Origin: Candidatus Campbellbacteria bacterium CG22_combo_CG10-13_8_21_14_all_36_13
GTDB taxonomy: Bacteria > Patescibacteriota > Minisyncoccia > Phycocordibacterales > PCTT01
NCBI GenBank assembly: GCA_002771585.1
Contig: PCTT01000034.1
Span: forward strand, 1 to 5,709
Length of the DNA stretch: 5,709 nt
Reading direction: 5' to 3'
Positions 1-5,709 of this stretch are shown here, one piece after another. A program made the translations under genes and the position numbers. Within the stretch, counting starts at the first letter, position 1; the number at the start of each line of letters is the position of its first letter. The notes beneath the pieces were generated by a model. That model had not been told where the DNA came from, did no database searches, and was given only the letters and a program-made list of their open reading frames with translations.

Positions 1-69
1 CCAAGGAAACGTCTTGGATGGAGAACACCTTTAGAAGTTTTTAATGAAAGTGTTGCACTTCAAGATTGA
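1..69 (+). CDS. IS30-family transposase, C-terminal end only (5' part outside window)
   Basis: Frame 1 is open from the window edge to a TGA at 67-69 and encodes 22 residues. They include RLGWRTPLEVFNESVAL, the typical extreme C-terminus of IS30-family DDE transposases (R-P-R-K-x-L-G-W-x-T-P-x-E-V-F ending in VAL). The catalytic DDE domain lies upstream and cannot be seen, so it is unknown whether the transposase is intact. The tail ends at a normal position for the family, so the 3' end does not look truncated. The gene faces the operon downstream, so transcription from it could run into that operon. The family call rests on the tail motif alone. Confidence 0.8.
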   Translation, partial: PRKRLGWRTPLEVFNESVALQD

Positions 70-90
70 ATGTACCGGTTCAATATTTTT
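65..90 (+). terminator. possible weak hairpin with T-run after the transposase
   Basis: The arms ATTGAA (65-70) and TTCAAT (79-84) are perfect reverse complements around an 8-base loop, and TTTTT follows at 86-90. The layout resembles an intrinsic terminator, but the stem has only six mostly A-T pairs, so it would be weak. The stretch may instead be part of the IS30 terminal inverted repeat, which usually lies directly after the transposase stop. The other end of the element is not in the window, so the two readings cannot be separated. Confidence 0.25.
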
Positions 91-123
91 AATAGCATGA
101 TGACAAACAAAAAAATCTTTGAG

Positions 124-152
124 TTTACGAATTTAATAAATGGTGTTATAAT
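124..152 (+). promoter_or_regulatory. probable sigma70-type promoter with extended -10
   Basis: A perfect TATAAT lies at 147-152 and is preceded by TG one base upstream (TGTTATAAT, 144-152), an extended -10 element. A TTTACG at 124-129 is a four-of-six match to TTGACA with a 17-base spacer. Transcription would start near 158-160, giving a leader of about 44 bases before the small ORF at 203. This is the only convincing promoter noticed upstream of the gene block, so it probably drives the whole operon. It lies just outside, or possibly within, the end of the IS30 element. Confidence 0.6.
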
Positions 153-202
153 GACCTAGTTAAATATGTTTGGGTTTTAAACGATTAAAAAGGATAGAAA
201 AT

Positions 203-316
203 ATGAACTTGTTTGAGAGGATAACACCACTGATATCACAGACCACTACTTGGGCTCTTATTTTGTTGCCCACTAAATTGCCATTTTGGATAGAGTTTCA
301 GGGTGAAAGAGCATAA
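203..316 (+). CDS. small ORF, 37 codons, first gene of the operon; unknown function
   Basis: ATG at 203 is preceded by AAGGA (190-194) with an 8-base spacer, the best Shine-Dalgarno site in the window, and the promoter lies just upstream. The predicted peptide starts MNLFERITPLIS, has a moderately hydrophobic stretch at about residues 17-32 (WALILLPTKLPFWIEF), and ends QGERA at a TAA (314-316). I do not recognise it as a known family. It is in the same frame as the acyltransferase at 326, separated only by the TAA and three sense codons. The pattern of a hydrophobic segment followed by a basic or aromatic stretch and EFQG resembles the N-terminal lead-in of PlsC-type acyltransferases. It could therefore be a leader peptide, a small membrane protein, a decayed acyltransferase start, or the true N-terminus of the next gene cut off by a nonsense change. 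Confidence 0.5.
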   Translation: MNLFERITPLISQTTTWALILLPTKLPFWIEFQGERA

Positions 317-325
317 GAAAATATC

Positions 326-1012
326 ATGCACAAAGCCTACTTTTTACCCCCATTTTTACTTCAAAACTCTGTACGCTTTGTATTAAGAATGTTTTTTAGT
401 GTATTTGCCAGGTTAAAAGTGTTAGGTTTGGAAAATATTCCTTTTGGACATGGCAAAATAATTTTTGCTTCAAATCACACGTCGGAGCTTGACCCAATTT
501 TGATTCCCGTAAGTATTCCAGTATTTTTAAGTCCTGGACCTATGTTTTATACATCACTCCCAAAAGGACTATACAATGATCTGTCTTGGTGGAAAGATTT
601 TATTTATGGTGGATTGTTTTTTAAAGCTTGGGGTGCTCATCCTGTAAGACTTGGTGCAAAAAATTATGCTTTTTCACTAGAAAGACATCGACAAATTCTA
701 GAAGATAAGGCAAAGATGTGTATATTTCCAGAAGGGTCTAGATCAAAAGATTGTAAAATAAAAAGTGCAAAGGGTGGTATAGGATATCTTGCGCACAAGA
801 CAGGAGCGGTTGTTATACCCACAAATGTATCAGGCGTTTGTAATACAAAAGCAAAAAATTTATTTACAGGAAAATCAAGGTTTATTGTGAACTTTGGTAA
901 ACCTATGTATATAAATGTTTCAGAGGATCTTTCTGATGAAGAATATATTGTTTCTTATAAAAATTTTGCTGAACAAGTGATGAGAGAAGTTGAAAATTTA
1001 ATGAAAGATTAA
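326..1012 (+). CDS. PlsC-like lysophospholipid acyltransferase (1-acyl-sn-glycerol-3-phosphate acyltransferase family)
   Basis: This 228-residue protein carries the family blocks in order. Block I is NHTSELDPIL with the catalytic H51 and D56 (H-x4-D). An arginine block is GAHPVRLG (about 103-110). Block III is IFPEGSRS (133-140), which binds the glycerol phosphate. The AKGGIGYLA and VVIPTNVSG segments (148-170) follow, and the C-terminal strand ends NFGKPMYI. A hydrophobic N-terminal stretch (about residues 5-30) would hold it at the inner face of the membrane. The family transfers acyl groups from acyl-ACP, acyl-CoA or acyl phosphate to a lysolipid such as lysophosphatidate; the true acceptor here is unknown. 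Length is normal. The start at 326 has only a poor upstream purine stretch (AAAGAG, 306-311, 14 bases away), so it may rely on coupling to the small ORF. The next gene follows after one base. Confidence 0.9.
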   Translation: MHKAYFLPPFLLQNSVRFVLRMFFSVFARLKVLGLENIPFGHGKIIFASNHTSELDPILIPVSIPVFLSPGPMFYTSLPKGLYNDLSWWKDFIYGGLFFKAWGAHPVRLGAKNYAFSLERHRQILEDKAKMCIFPEGSRSKDCKIKSAKGGIGYLAHKTGAVVIPTNVSGVCNTKAKNLFTGKSRFIVNFGKPMYINVSEDLSDEEYIVSYKNFAEQVMREVENLMKD

Positions 1013-1013
1013 A

Positions 1014-1724
1014 ATGTTAGATAATCATTTTTGGAGAAAATATTTTAAAGTTTATGATGTTTTAAATCACGTAATACCATATCAAGAGATGTTAGATATG
1101 GTGGTTGAGAGTTTAAATATTAAACAAGGAGACTTAATACTAGATGCTGGAGCTGGTACTGGCAACTTAGCAATAAAAATGCACGGGAAAGGGGCAAAAG
1201 TAATTGCTTTTGATAGCTCTACAGAAGGGCTAGAAATCTACAAAAATAAATTTGATGAAGCGGTTTTTATTTGCGGAAATTTAGAAGACAAATTGCCTTT
1301 TGAAGATAATTTGTTTGATCATATTTATTCTGTAAATACACTACATTTTATTGCTTCGCAAAAACGAGAAAACGTCTGTAAGGAGTTTAATCGTGTTCTT
1401 AAACAAGGTGGTAATATCGCGCTTGTAAGCCTTAGTGAAGGATACCGTCCCATGTTGATATATAAAGACCATGTGAAAAAACATTATATATCAATGGGAT
1501 TTTGGTATACAGTCAAGCATTTATTTCATTTGGTTATTCCAACAATAAAAATGTTTTATTATGGATTAAAGATAAAAAGACACACAAAAAGCGAAAATGA
1601 TGGAAAGTTAATGATTGGAGACGAGCAATTTGAATTACTTGAAAATACAGGTTTTAAGAACATAAAACCTACAAATAATATATTTGCGAATCAGGCTGTT
1701 ATAAATATCGCAGTTAAGCTATAA
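1014..1724 (+). CDS. class I SAM-dependent methyltransferase, UbiE/UbiG-like fold
   Basis: This 236-residue protein has a Rossmann methyltransferase core. Motif I is ILDAGAGTGNLA (42-53), which binds SAM. The acidic residue ending the second strand is D67 (VIAFDSS). The motif II region is LPFEDNLFDHIYSVNTLHFI (94-113), and motif III is EFNRVLKQGGNIALVS (124-139). The segment YDVLNHVIPYQEML (14-27) recalls the start of UbiE/COQ5-type enzymes. A basic, aromatic, partly hydrophobic insert at about 143-190 probably forms the substrate lid and could touch a membrane. The substrate cannot be read from the sequence. Its place between an acyltransferase and an acyl-thioester reductase-like protein suggests a lipid or other hydrophobic acceptor, which is inference. 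It starts one base after the acyltransferase stop with no clear ribosome binding site, so it is probably translationally coupled. Confidence 0.85.
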   Translation: MLDNHFWRKYFKVYDVLNHVIPYQEMLDMVVESLNIKQGDLILDAGAGTGNLAIKMHGKGAKVIAFDSSTEGLEIYKNKFDEAVFICGNLEDKLPFEDNLFDHIYSVNTLHFIASQKRENVCKEFNRVLKQGGNIALVSLSEGYRPMLIYKDHVKKHYISMGFWYTVKHLFHLVIPTIKMFYYGLKIKRHTKSENDGKLMIGDEQFELLENTGFKNIKPTNNIFANQAVINIAVKL

Positions 1725-1731
1725 TAACTAT

Positions 1732-2799
1732 ATGGGAGCGCTTTTCTCAATAATAAAAAGTATTTTTATAATGATTACGCCAACATGGTTGGCGAGAATT
1801 CTCTTTAAACAAAAGGGGTTGGTTTGGATTGTACATCCTAGAGATACTAGAGATATCGTGAGAAAAATTGGATCTTTAAAAAACTTATCTGATGAGAAAA
1901 TTTTTAAAATTGCACAACGTATACCGCCATTTCTTGTGTCTAATTTTCATAATGATAAAATAAGTGGCTATATGATTGGTATTCCCGTTTCTCCTAAAAT
2001 TCTTGGATCAAAAGAAGATACTCATGTTAAATTTTCTGTAAAAAAGACCAGACAAGCATTAAAAATGGCTTACAAACTAGGAGCCACATCAGTTAGTCTT
2101 GGTGGTTTTTTAACTTCTGTCGTGTCTAAAAACAATTTGGAAAAAGAGTTTAATATGAAATTTTATGATGGCACGAGACTTCTCTCAAGACTTGCTGTAG
2201 ATAAAATTGACAGGATTTTAGTTTCAAATAATTTTGATATAACCAATACTACAATAGGTATATTAGGAGCAACCACAAAGACAGGATCTCTAGTCTCAGA
2301 GCTTTTGGTACAAATGAATTTCAATAAAATTTATCTTTTTGGTAAAACTAGTGAAAATCTGGAAGCCTTAAAGGAAAGATGTTTTAATATAAATCCAAAA
2401 ATTGAAGTTGTCGTTTCCACAGATCTATCTAAATTATCTAATTGTGATATTAATATTTTAACTGCATATATTCAAACAGACGAAGAGGTTGAGCAGTACA
2501 TTAAGAAAGACTCAATTTTCCTTGGCGCAGTAGAGCCAGCAAGTCCTTTTGTATTTAAGTTAGATAAAGATAGACCAGACGTGACAGTATATAAAGGAAT
2601 TACAGTAAATACTCCAGATGTTTTTTATGATGGATATGATCTCGGACTCCCGAAAGGTAATTCATTTGTCTGCGTTACAGAGGCATTTCTTTTTACACAG
2701 GAGCAAGAGAGCGCAGAGGGTGTATATCAAGAAAATTTGGAAAATACACAGAAAAAAGTAAAGGCTTTATTTGAAAAATATAACTTTACATCATCATGA
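1732..2799 (+). CDS. acyl-ACP reductase-like (AAR/COG5322-type) NAD(P)-binding dehydrogenase
   Basis: The 355-residue protein follows the layout of cyanobacterial long-chain acyl-ACP reductases and their COG5322 relatives. It has an IVHPRDTRD block (33-41), a GIPVSPKIL block (83-91), KLGATSVSLGGFLTSVV (115-131), a Rossmann loop IGILGATTKTGS (175-186), and a C-terminal SFVCVTEAFLF (311-321). C314 lines up with the cysteine that forms the acyl-enzyme thioester in AAR (C294 in the Synechococcus enzyme, which reads ACFAES). AAR reduces long-chain acyl-ACP to fatty aldehyde with NADPH. Length is close to AAR (about 340) plus a hydrophobic N-terminus (residues 4-24) that may anchor it to the membrane. 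The middle glycine of the usual GATGxxGS loop is Thr182 here, which could alter cofactor binding. The start is seven bases after the methyltransferase stop without a visible Shine-Dalgarno site; Met14 is an alternative start. The substrate is uncertain and the superfamily call is firm. Confidence 0.75.
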   Translation: MGALFSIIKSIFIMITPTWLARILFKQKGLVWIVHPRDTRDIVRKIGSLKNLSDEKIFKIAQRIPPFLVSNFHNDKISGYMIGIPVSPKILGSKEDTHVKFSVKKTRQALKMAYKLGATSVSLGGFLTSVVSKNNLEKEFNMKFYDGTRLLSRLAVDKIDRILVSNNFDITNTTIGILGATTKTGSLVSELLVQMNFNKIYLFGKTSENLEALKERCFNINPKIEVVVSTDLSKLSNCDINILTAYIQTDEEVEQYIKKDSIFLGAVEPASPFVFKLDKDRPDVTVYKGITVNTPDVFYDGYDLGLPKGNSFVCVTEAFLFTQEQESAEGVYQENLENTQKKVKALFEKYNFTSS

Positions 2800-3950
2800 A
2801 AAAAGATATTTACATAGATTATGCATCTTCTACACCAACTGATCCAAGAATATTAAAACGATTTTTACCTTACTATACAGAAAAATTTGTCAATCCGTCT
2901 TCCTCACACTTTTTGGGTAAGATTGTGAAATCAGAAGTAGAAGACGCAAGGAAAAAGGTTGCAAAATTTCTAAACTGCAGTACTGATGAAATAATTTTTA
3001 CTAGTGGAGGCACCGAGTCAGAAAATTTAGCAATTAAGGGCATTTCTTTTCCTGTCAAAAAAAGCGGAAATCATATTATTATTTCAAATGTAGAGCATAC
3101 GGCGGTTTTTAGTAGTGCAGACTATTTAAAAAAACATGGTTTCGATGTAACGAGAATTTCTGTTGATAAAAAATGTAATATAAATTTTGAAGAATTAAAA
3201 AAAGCCATTAGAGATGAAACCATTTTGGTTTCTGTTATGTATGTAAACAACGAAATAGGAACTATACAACCTATAGTAAAAATAGGCGCATATATAAAAC
3301 AACTTAACAAAACAAGAACAAAACAAGGAAAAGCTATAATTAGATTTCATGTGGATGCGGAAGCTGCTTGTTTTTATTTAGATTGTGATGTTAAAAAGCT
3401 GAATGTAGATTCTATGAGTATAAATGGCTCTAAAATGTATGGTATTAAGGGGTCTGGAGCGCTTTTTGTGAAAAAAGGAACACCAATAGCAACACAGATC
3501 ACTGGTGGCGGACAAGAAAATTATCTTAGAGGTGGCACAACAAATGTACCAGCAGTTGTTTCGTTAGGATACGCTTGTTTTTTTGCACAGAAAGAAAGGG
3601 TGCTTAATAATAAAAAAATTATAAAATTAAAGAAGACTCTTATTGATGGAATTAAAAAAGCTATTAAAAATAGCCAGTTGAATACTCCAGAAAACAGTGT
3701 CTCGAATATTGTCCATTTTACCTTTCTTGGTAATAAAAAAGATATTGTGAAAGAATTAAGCAAAAAGTGTATAGCTGTATCTACTGGATCTGCTTGTGCT
3801 GCAAATACCAAACACAAATCTCACACGCTTGAGGCAATGGGTTTTTCTGATGAAGATATTGATTCAAGCATAAGATTTTCATTTGGGAAATATAATACAC
3901 TTGATGATGTTAAAAATGTTATACAATCTTTAAAGACCATATTACAATAG
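2796..3950 (+). CDS. cysteine desulfurase (NifS/IscS-like, PLP-dependent) with altered active-site positions
   Basis: This 384-residue fold-type I aminotransferase-like protein matches NifS/IscS throughout. It shows YIDYASSTPTDPRIL (6-20), NPSSSH (33-38), the phosphate loop TSGGTES (69-75), NVEHTAV with the PLP-stacking H101, the HVDA block (185-188), Schiff-base K213 in INGSKMYGIKGSGALFV, RGGTTNVPAVVSLG (245-258), and catalytic C334 in STGSACAA. It would convert cysteine to alanine and carry persulfide sulfur for Fe-S clusters, tRNA thiolation or another acceptor. Two usual residues differ: the His before the lysine is S212, and the Gln of HxDAxQ is A190. I recall the NGSK form in candidate-phylum homologues, so it may be lineage-typical. 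It overlaps the reductase gene by four bases (ATGA), a sign of coupled translation. No IscU-like scaffold or tRNA thiolase is in the window. Confidence 0.9.
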   Translation: MKKDIYIDYASSTPTDPRILKRFLPYYTEKFVNPSSSHFLGKIVKSEVEDARKKVAKFLNCSTDEIIFTSGGTESENLAIKGISFPVKKSGNHIIISNVEHTAVFSSADYLKKHGFDVTRISVDKKCNINFEELKKAIRDETILVSVMYVNNEIGTIQPIVKIGAYIKQLNKTRTKQGKAIIRFHVDAEAACFYLDCDVKKLNVDSMSINGSKMYGIKGSGALFVKKGTPIATQITGGGQENYLRGGTTNVPAVVSLGYACFFAQKERVLNNKKIIKLKKTLIDGIKKAIKNSQLNTPENSVSNIVHFTFLGNKKDIVKELSKKCIAVSTGSACAANTKHKSHTLEAMGFSDEDIDSSIRFSFGKYNTLDDVKNVIQSLKTILQ

Positions 3951-3954
3951 AGTA

Positions 3955-5562
3955 ATGTTAATTGAACTTTTTCTTATAGGAATGTTCCTTGCGGGACTAT
4001 CAAATATTACTTTTGGTTTTTTGGTTTATTCGAAAAACAAAAAAAGCCCATACGGTAAAACGTTTTTGATGCTTAGTTTAACTTTTGCTATTTGGGCTAT
4101 ATCATATGCTATTTGGCTTACCAAATCAGACGCAGAATCTGCTCTCCTGTGGTCAAGAATGCTCAATCTTGGTGCAACACTTATCCCTGTGTTTTTTTTG
4201 CATTTTGTCCTGTCTTTTTTGGGACAAAATAAAACTAAAAAAAACTTACTCAGATTTGGATATATTAGTACAATTTTATTTTCTTTTCTGAGTTTTTCCC
4301 CTGGTTATGTAACATCCGTAATTAAAGTTGGAGGATTTTCTTTTTGGCCACAAGCAGGACCTATATATACTATCTTTTTAGTAATCAATTTTATTTTTCT
4401 ATTTGGATATGCTCTTTTACTGTTAGCTGATGCCGTCTTTAATAGAAAATTACCACCAGAATCAATGATGCAGGGTAGATATATTTTATTTGGTTCTTTA
4501 ATAAGCGTGATTGGTGGTAGTGCAAATTTTCCATTAATGTATGGGTATTCTTTTCCAGCATATTTATCACTCTTGTCTATATTCCACCCGTTTTTTTGGA
4601 GCTATGGCGCTATAAAATATCAATTTTTTAATGTAAAAGTATTATCTAGCCAACTTCTCGTATTTATGTTATGGATGTTCCTACTAATAAGAACATTTAT
4701 TTCAGAAACTATTGAAGAGCAGATAATAAGTGGGGTCTTGTTAGTTGTTACTGTAATTGTTGGCTTATTACTCATTCAGAGTGTTGTAAAAGAGGTAAAA
4801 GCACGAGAAAAAATTGAGAAACTTGCGAAAGAGTTAAAACAAGCAAACAAAAAACTTGAGGAGATGGGAGAGCAGAAATCACAATTCCTTTCAATTGCAT
4901 CTCATCAGTTTAGAAGCCCGCTTACCGCAATAAAGGGCTACACATCTCTCATTCTTGAAGGATCATATGGCGAAATACCAGAAAAGATAAAAGAGCCAAT
5001 AAGTAATATATATGCTTCAGCACAAAACCTTGTGATTGTCGTGGAAGACTTTTTGAATATTTCAAGAATAGAACAGGGTAGAATGGAATATAATTTTGAA
5101 AAAACAGACGTTGGTAAGCTTGTTGCTGGAATAGTTGAAGAGATAAGGCCAGTTGCAGAGCAAAGGAATCTTAAATTTGATTTTAAAGCTCCTGCTGGAG
5201 AAACATTTTTCTCAAATATAGACGCTAACAAAATAAGGCAGGTGATAATAAATACAATAGACAACTCTGCGAAATATACTCCGGCTGGATGGATAAAAGT
5301 TTCTATAGACAAGCATGATGGGAAAATACTTATTTCTGTTGCTGACTCAGGGGTTGGTATTTCGAAAGAAAATATTGGAAAGCTTTTTACAATGTTCACC
5401 AGAACAGGAAATGCCCATAAGGTAAATGTGATGGGTACAGGACTTGGGCTATATGTCGCAAAGCAAATAGTAGAAGCTCAAGGTGGACGCATTTGGGCAG
5501 AATCTCCTGGAGAGGGGAAGGGGTCTACGTTCTTTGTGGAGTTGAAGGAAGTGAAAGTCTAA
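3955..5562 (+). CDS. membrane-bound sensor histidine kinase with multipass N-terminal sensor
   Basis: This 535-residue protein begins with about nine predicted membrane spans (near 2-25, 35-55, 68-90, 100-118, 137-160, 176-196, 200-222, 231-249, 257-276). The first seven resemble the 7TM sensor region of other histidine kinases. A charged, probably coiled-coil linker (about 278-308) follows. The HisKA domain has SIASHQFRSPLTAIKGY with phospho-acceptor H317. The ATPase domain shows the N box INTIDNSAKYTP (N433, N437), G1 DSGVGIS (464-470), F box LFTMFTR, and G2 GTGLGLYVAK (494-503), so it looks active. H317 is followed by Gln rather than Glu or Asp, as in other SHQ-type kinases. Few residues lie outside the membrane before the linker, suggesting sensing within the bilayer. 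It starts four bases after the desulfurase stop. No response regulator is in the window. The last codons run into the downstream AAAGTC repeats. Confidence 0.92.
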   Translation: MLIELFLIGMFLAGLSNITFGFLVYSKNKKSPYGKTFLMLSLTFAIWAISYAIWLTKSDAESALLWSRMLNLGATLIPVFFLHFVLSFLGQNKTKKNLLRFGYISTILFSFLSFSPGYVTSVIKVGGFSFWPQAGPIYTIFLVINFIFLFGYALLLLADAVFNRKLPPESMMQGRYILFGSLISVIGGSANFPLMYGYSFPAYLSLLSIFHPFFWSYGAIKYQFFNVKVLSSQLLVFMLWMFLLIRTFISETIEEQIISGVLLVVTVIVGLLLIQSVVKEVKAREKIEKLAKELKQANKKLEEMGEQKSQFLSIASHQFRSPLTAIKGYTSLILEGSYGEIPEKIKEPISNIYASAQNLVIVVEDFLNISRIEQGRMEYNFEKTDVGKLVAGIVEEIRPVAEQRNLKFDFKAPAGETFFSNIDANKIRQVIINTIDNSAKYTPAGWIKVSIDKHDGKILISVADSGVGISKENIGKLFTMFTRTGNAHKVNVMGTGLGLYVAKQIVEAQGGRIWAESPGEGKGSTFFVELKEVKV

Positions 5563-5605
5563 AGTCTGTAAAGTCCACCTACCTGTCGGCAGGCAGATAA
5601 AGTCT
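5554..5605. repeat. AAAGTC direct repeats flanking a CTGCCGGCAG-like palindrome
   Basis: AAAGTC occurs at 5554, 5561, 5570 and 5599; three copies read AAAGTCT and the one at 5570 reads AAAGTCC. Between the third and fourth lies CTACCTGTCGGCAGGCAG (5579-5596), an 18-base palindrome with one mismatch and one G-T pair; the perfect form would be CTGCCTGCCGGCAGGCAG. It is far more GC-rich than its surroundings. No T-run follows on either strand, so it is not a classic intrinsic terminator, although the hairpin could still protect the 3' end of the operon mRNA. Similar palindromes are, from memory, scattered between genes in some candidate-phylum genomes. The rest of the gap to 5658 is AT-rich, with weak inverted repeats such as ATAGTA (5606-5611) and TACTAT (5635-5640). 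Confidence 0.55.
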
Positions 5606-5658
5606 ATAGTAAGTTATAGCTTATAATTATAAAGTACTATTTTATGGGTTTCCGTTTT

Positions 5659-5709
5659 CTATCCAATAGCTTGGAAACACTCTGTTAATAATTCTATGGG
5701 TGCTTTTAA
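5659..5709 (-). CDS. possible transposase C-terminal tail (5' part outside window)
   Basis: On the minus strand the frame beginning at the window edge is open for 16 codons and ends at TAG (5661-5659). The residues read LKAPIELLTECFQAIG. The pattern (K-x-P-I-E-x-L followed by a short helix and stop) resembles the last residues of IS30-like or related DDE transposases, where a T-P-x-E-V segment sits close to the C-terminus; here the usual threonine is alanine. Sixteen residues are too few to be sure, and an open frame of this length is common by chance. If real, it converges on the operon and is unlike the left-edge transposase in sequence, so it would be a different element. Confidence 0.3.
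   Translation of the reverse strand, partial: LKAPIELLTECFQAIG

Noticed and set aside
70..159. 29-codon + strand ORF starting with the ATG that overlaps the transposase stop.
   Set aside because: It has no ribosome binding site of its own, runs through the promoter, has low-complexity AT-rich codons, and resembles nothing known.
2873..3817. Three minus-strand open frames of 61, 62 and 98 codons inside the cysteine desulfurase gene.
   Set aside because: They lie fully inside a well-supported gene, lack start signals, and their translations have the hydrophobic, Ser/Phe-rich look of antisense shadows in AT-rich DNA.
4085..4291. A 68-codon + strand frame inside the kinase membrane region.
   Set aside because: It is an out-of-frame shadow of the membrane spans with no ribosome binding site.
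4938..5399. A 153-codon minus-strand open frame opposite the kinase domain.
   Set aside because: It lies antisense to the conserved HisKA and ATPase motifs, so its length is explained by the coding constraint of the kinase; no domain is recognisable.
5579..5596. The GC-rich palindrome as a rho-independent terminator of the operon.
   Set aside because: No run of T follows the hairpin on either strand, so the intrinsic terminator form is not met.
5648..5678. GTTTCC/GGAAAC inverted repeat with an inner TCCAA/TTGGA hairpin.
   Set aside because: The arms are only five or six bases and fall within the possible coding tail; pairs of this size are expected by chance.
5644..5688. A 14-codon + strand ORF near the right end.
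   Set aside because: It is too short, lacks a ribosome binding site, and overlaps the possible minus-strand transposase tail.
1..5709. Search for CRISPR arrays, tRNA genes and alternative genetic code use.
   Set aside because: No regularly spaced repeats or cloverleaf-like segments were seen, and TGA ends two genes at expected positions, so UGA recoding is not supported.

Overview
The window is an AT-rich bacterial segment (G+C roughly one third by eye) using the standard bacterial code, since TGA serves as a real stop at 67-69 and 2797-2799. Features that recall Candidate Phyla Radiation (Patescibacteria, perhaps Parcubacteria-like) genomes are the histidine kinase H-box style (SHQFRSPLTAIKGY), a cysteine desulfurase with an NGSK rather than AHK lysine motif, very tight gene packing with weak Shine-Dalgarno sites, and a CTGCCGGCAG-type palindrome after the last gene. 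This placement is an inference from memory of such genomes and was not tested.

Layout. Positions 1-69 hold the last 22 codons of an IS30-type transposase, followed by AT-rich sequence that probably includes the element's end. A well-formed extended -10 promoter (124-152) and the best ribosome binding site in the window lead into a 37-codon small ORF (203-316). Then come five closely packed + strand genes: a PlsC-type acyltransferase (326-1012), a class I SAM methyltransferase (1014-1724), an acyl-ACP reductase-like dehydrogenase of the AAR/COG5322 type (1732-2799), a cysteine desulfurase (2796-3950) and a multipass membrane histidine kinase (3955-5562). Gaps are 9, 1, 7, -4 and 4 bases, so the whole block reads as one operon. 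After it lie short AAAGTC direct repeats around a palindrome, and at the right edge a minus-strand C-terminal tail that may belong to a second transposase.

How the genes may work together. The first three full-length genes suggest membrane lipid chemistry: acyl transfer to a lysolipid, methyl transfer, and reduction of an acyl thioester to an aldehyde through a conserved-looking cysteine. The desulfurase is translationally coupled to the reductase, and the operon ends in a membrane sensor kinase with no response regulator in the window. The combination is the most interesting aspect: a possible lipid-modifying pathway with its own sulfur-transfer enzyme and sensor, lying between possible mobile-element remnants. 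The pathway is inferred from families and gene order; no substrate can be read from the sequence.
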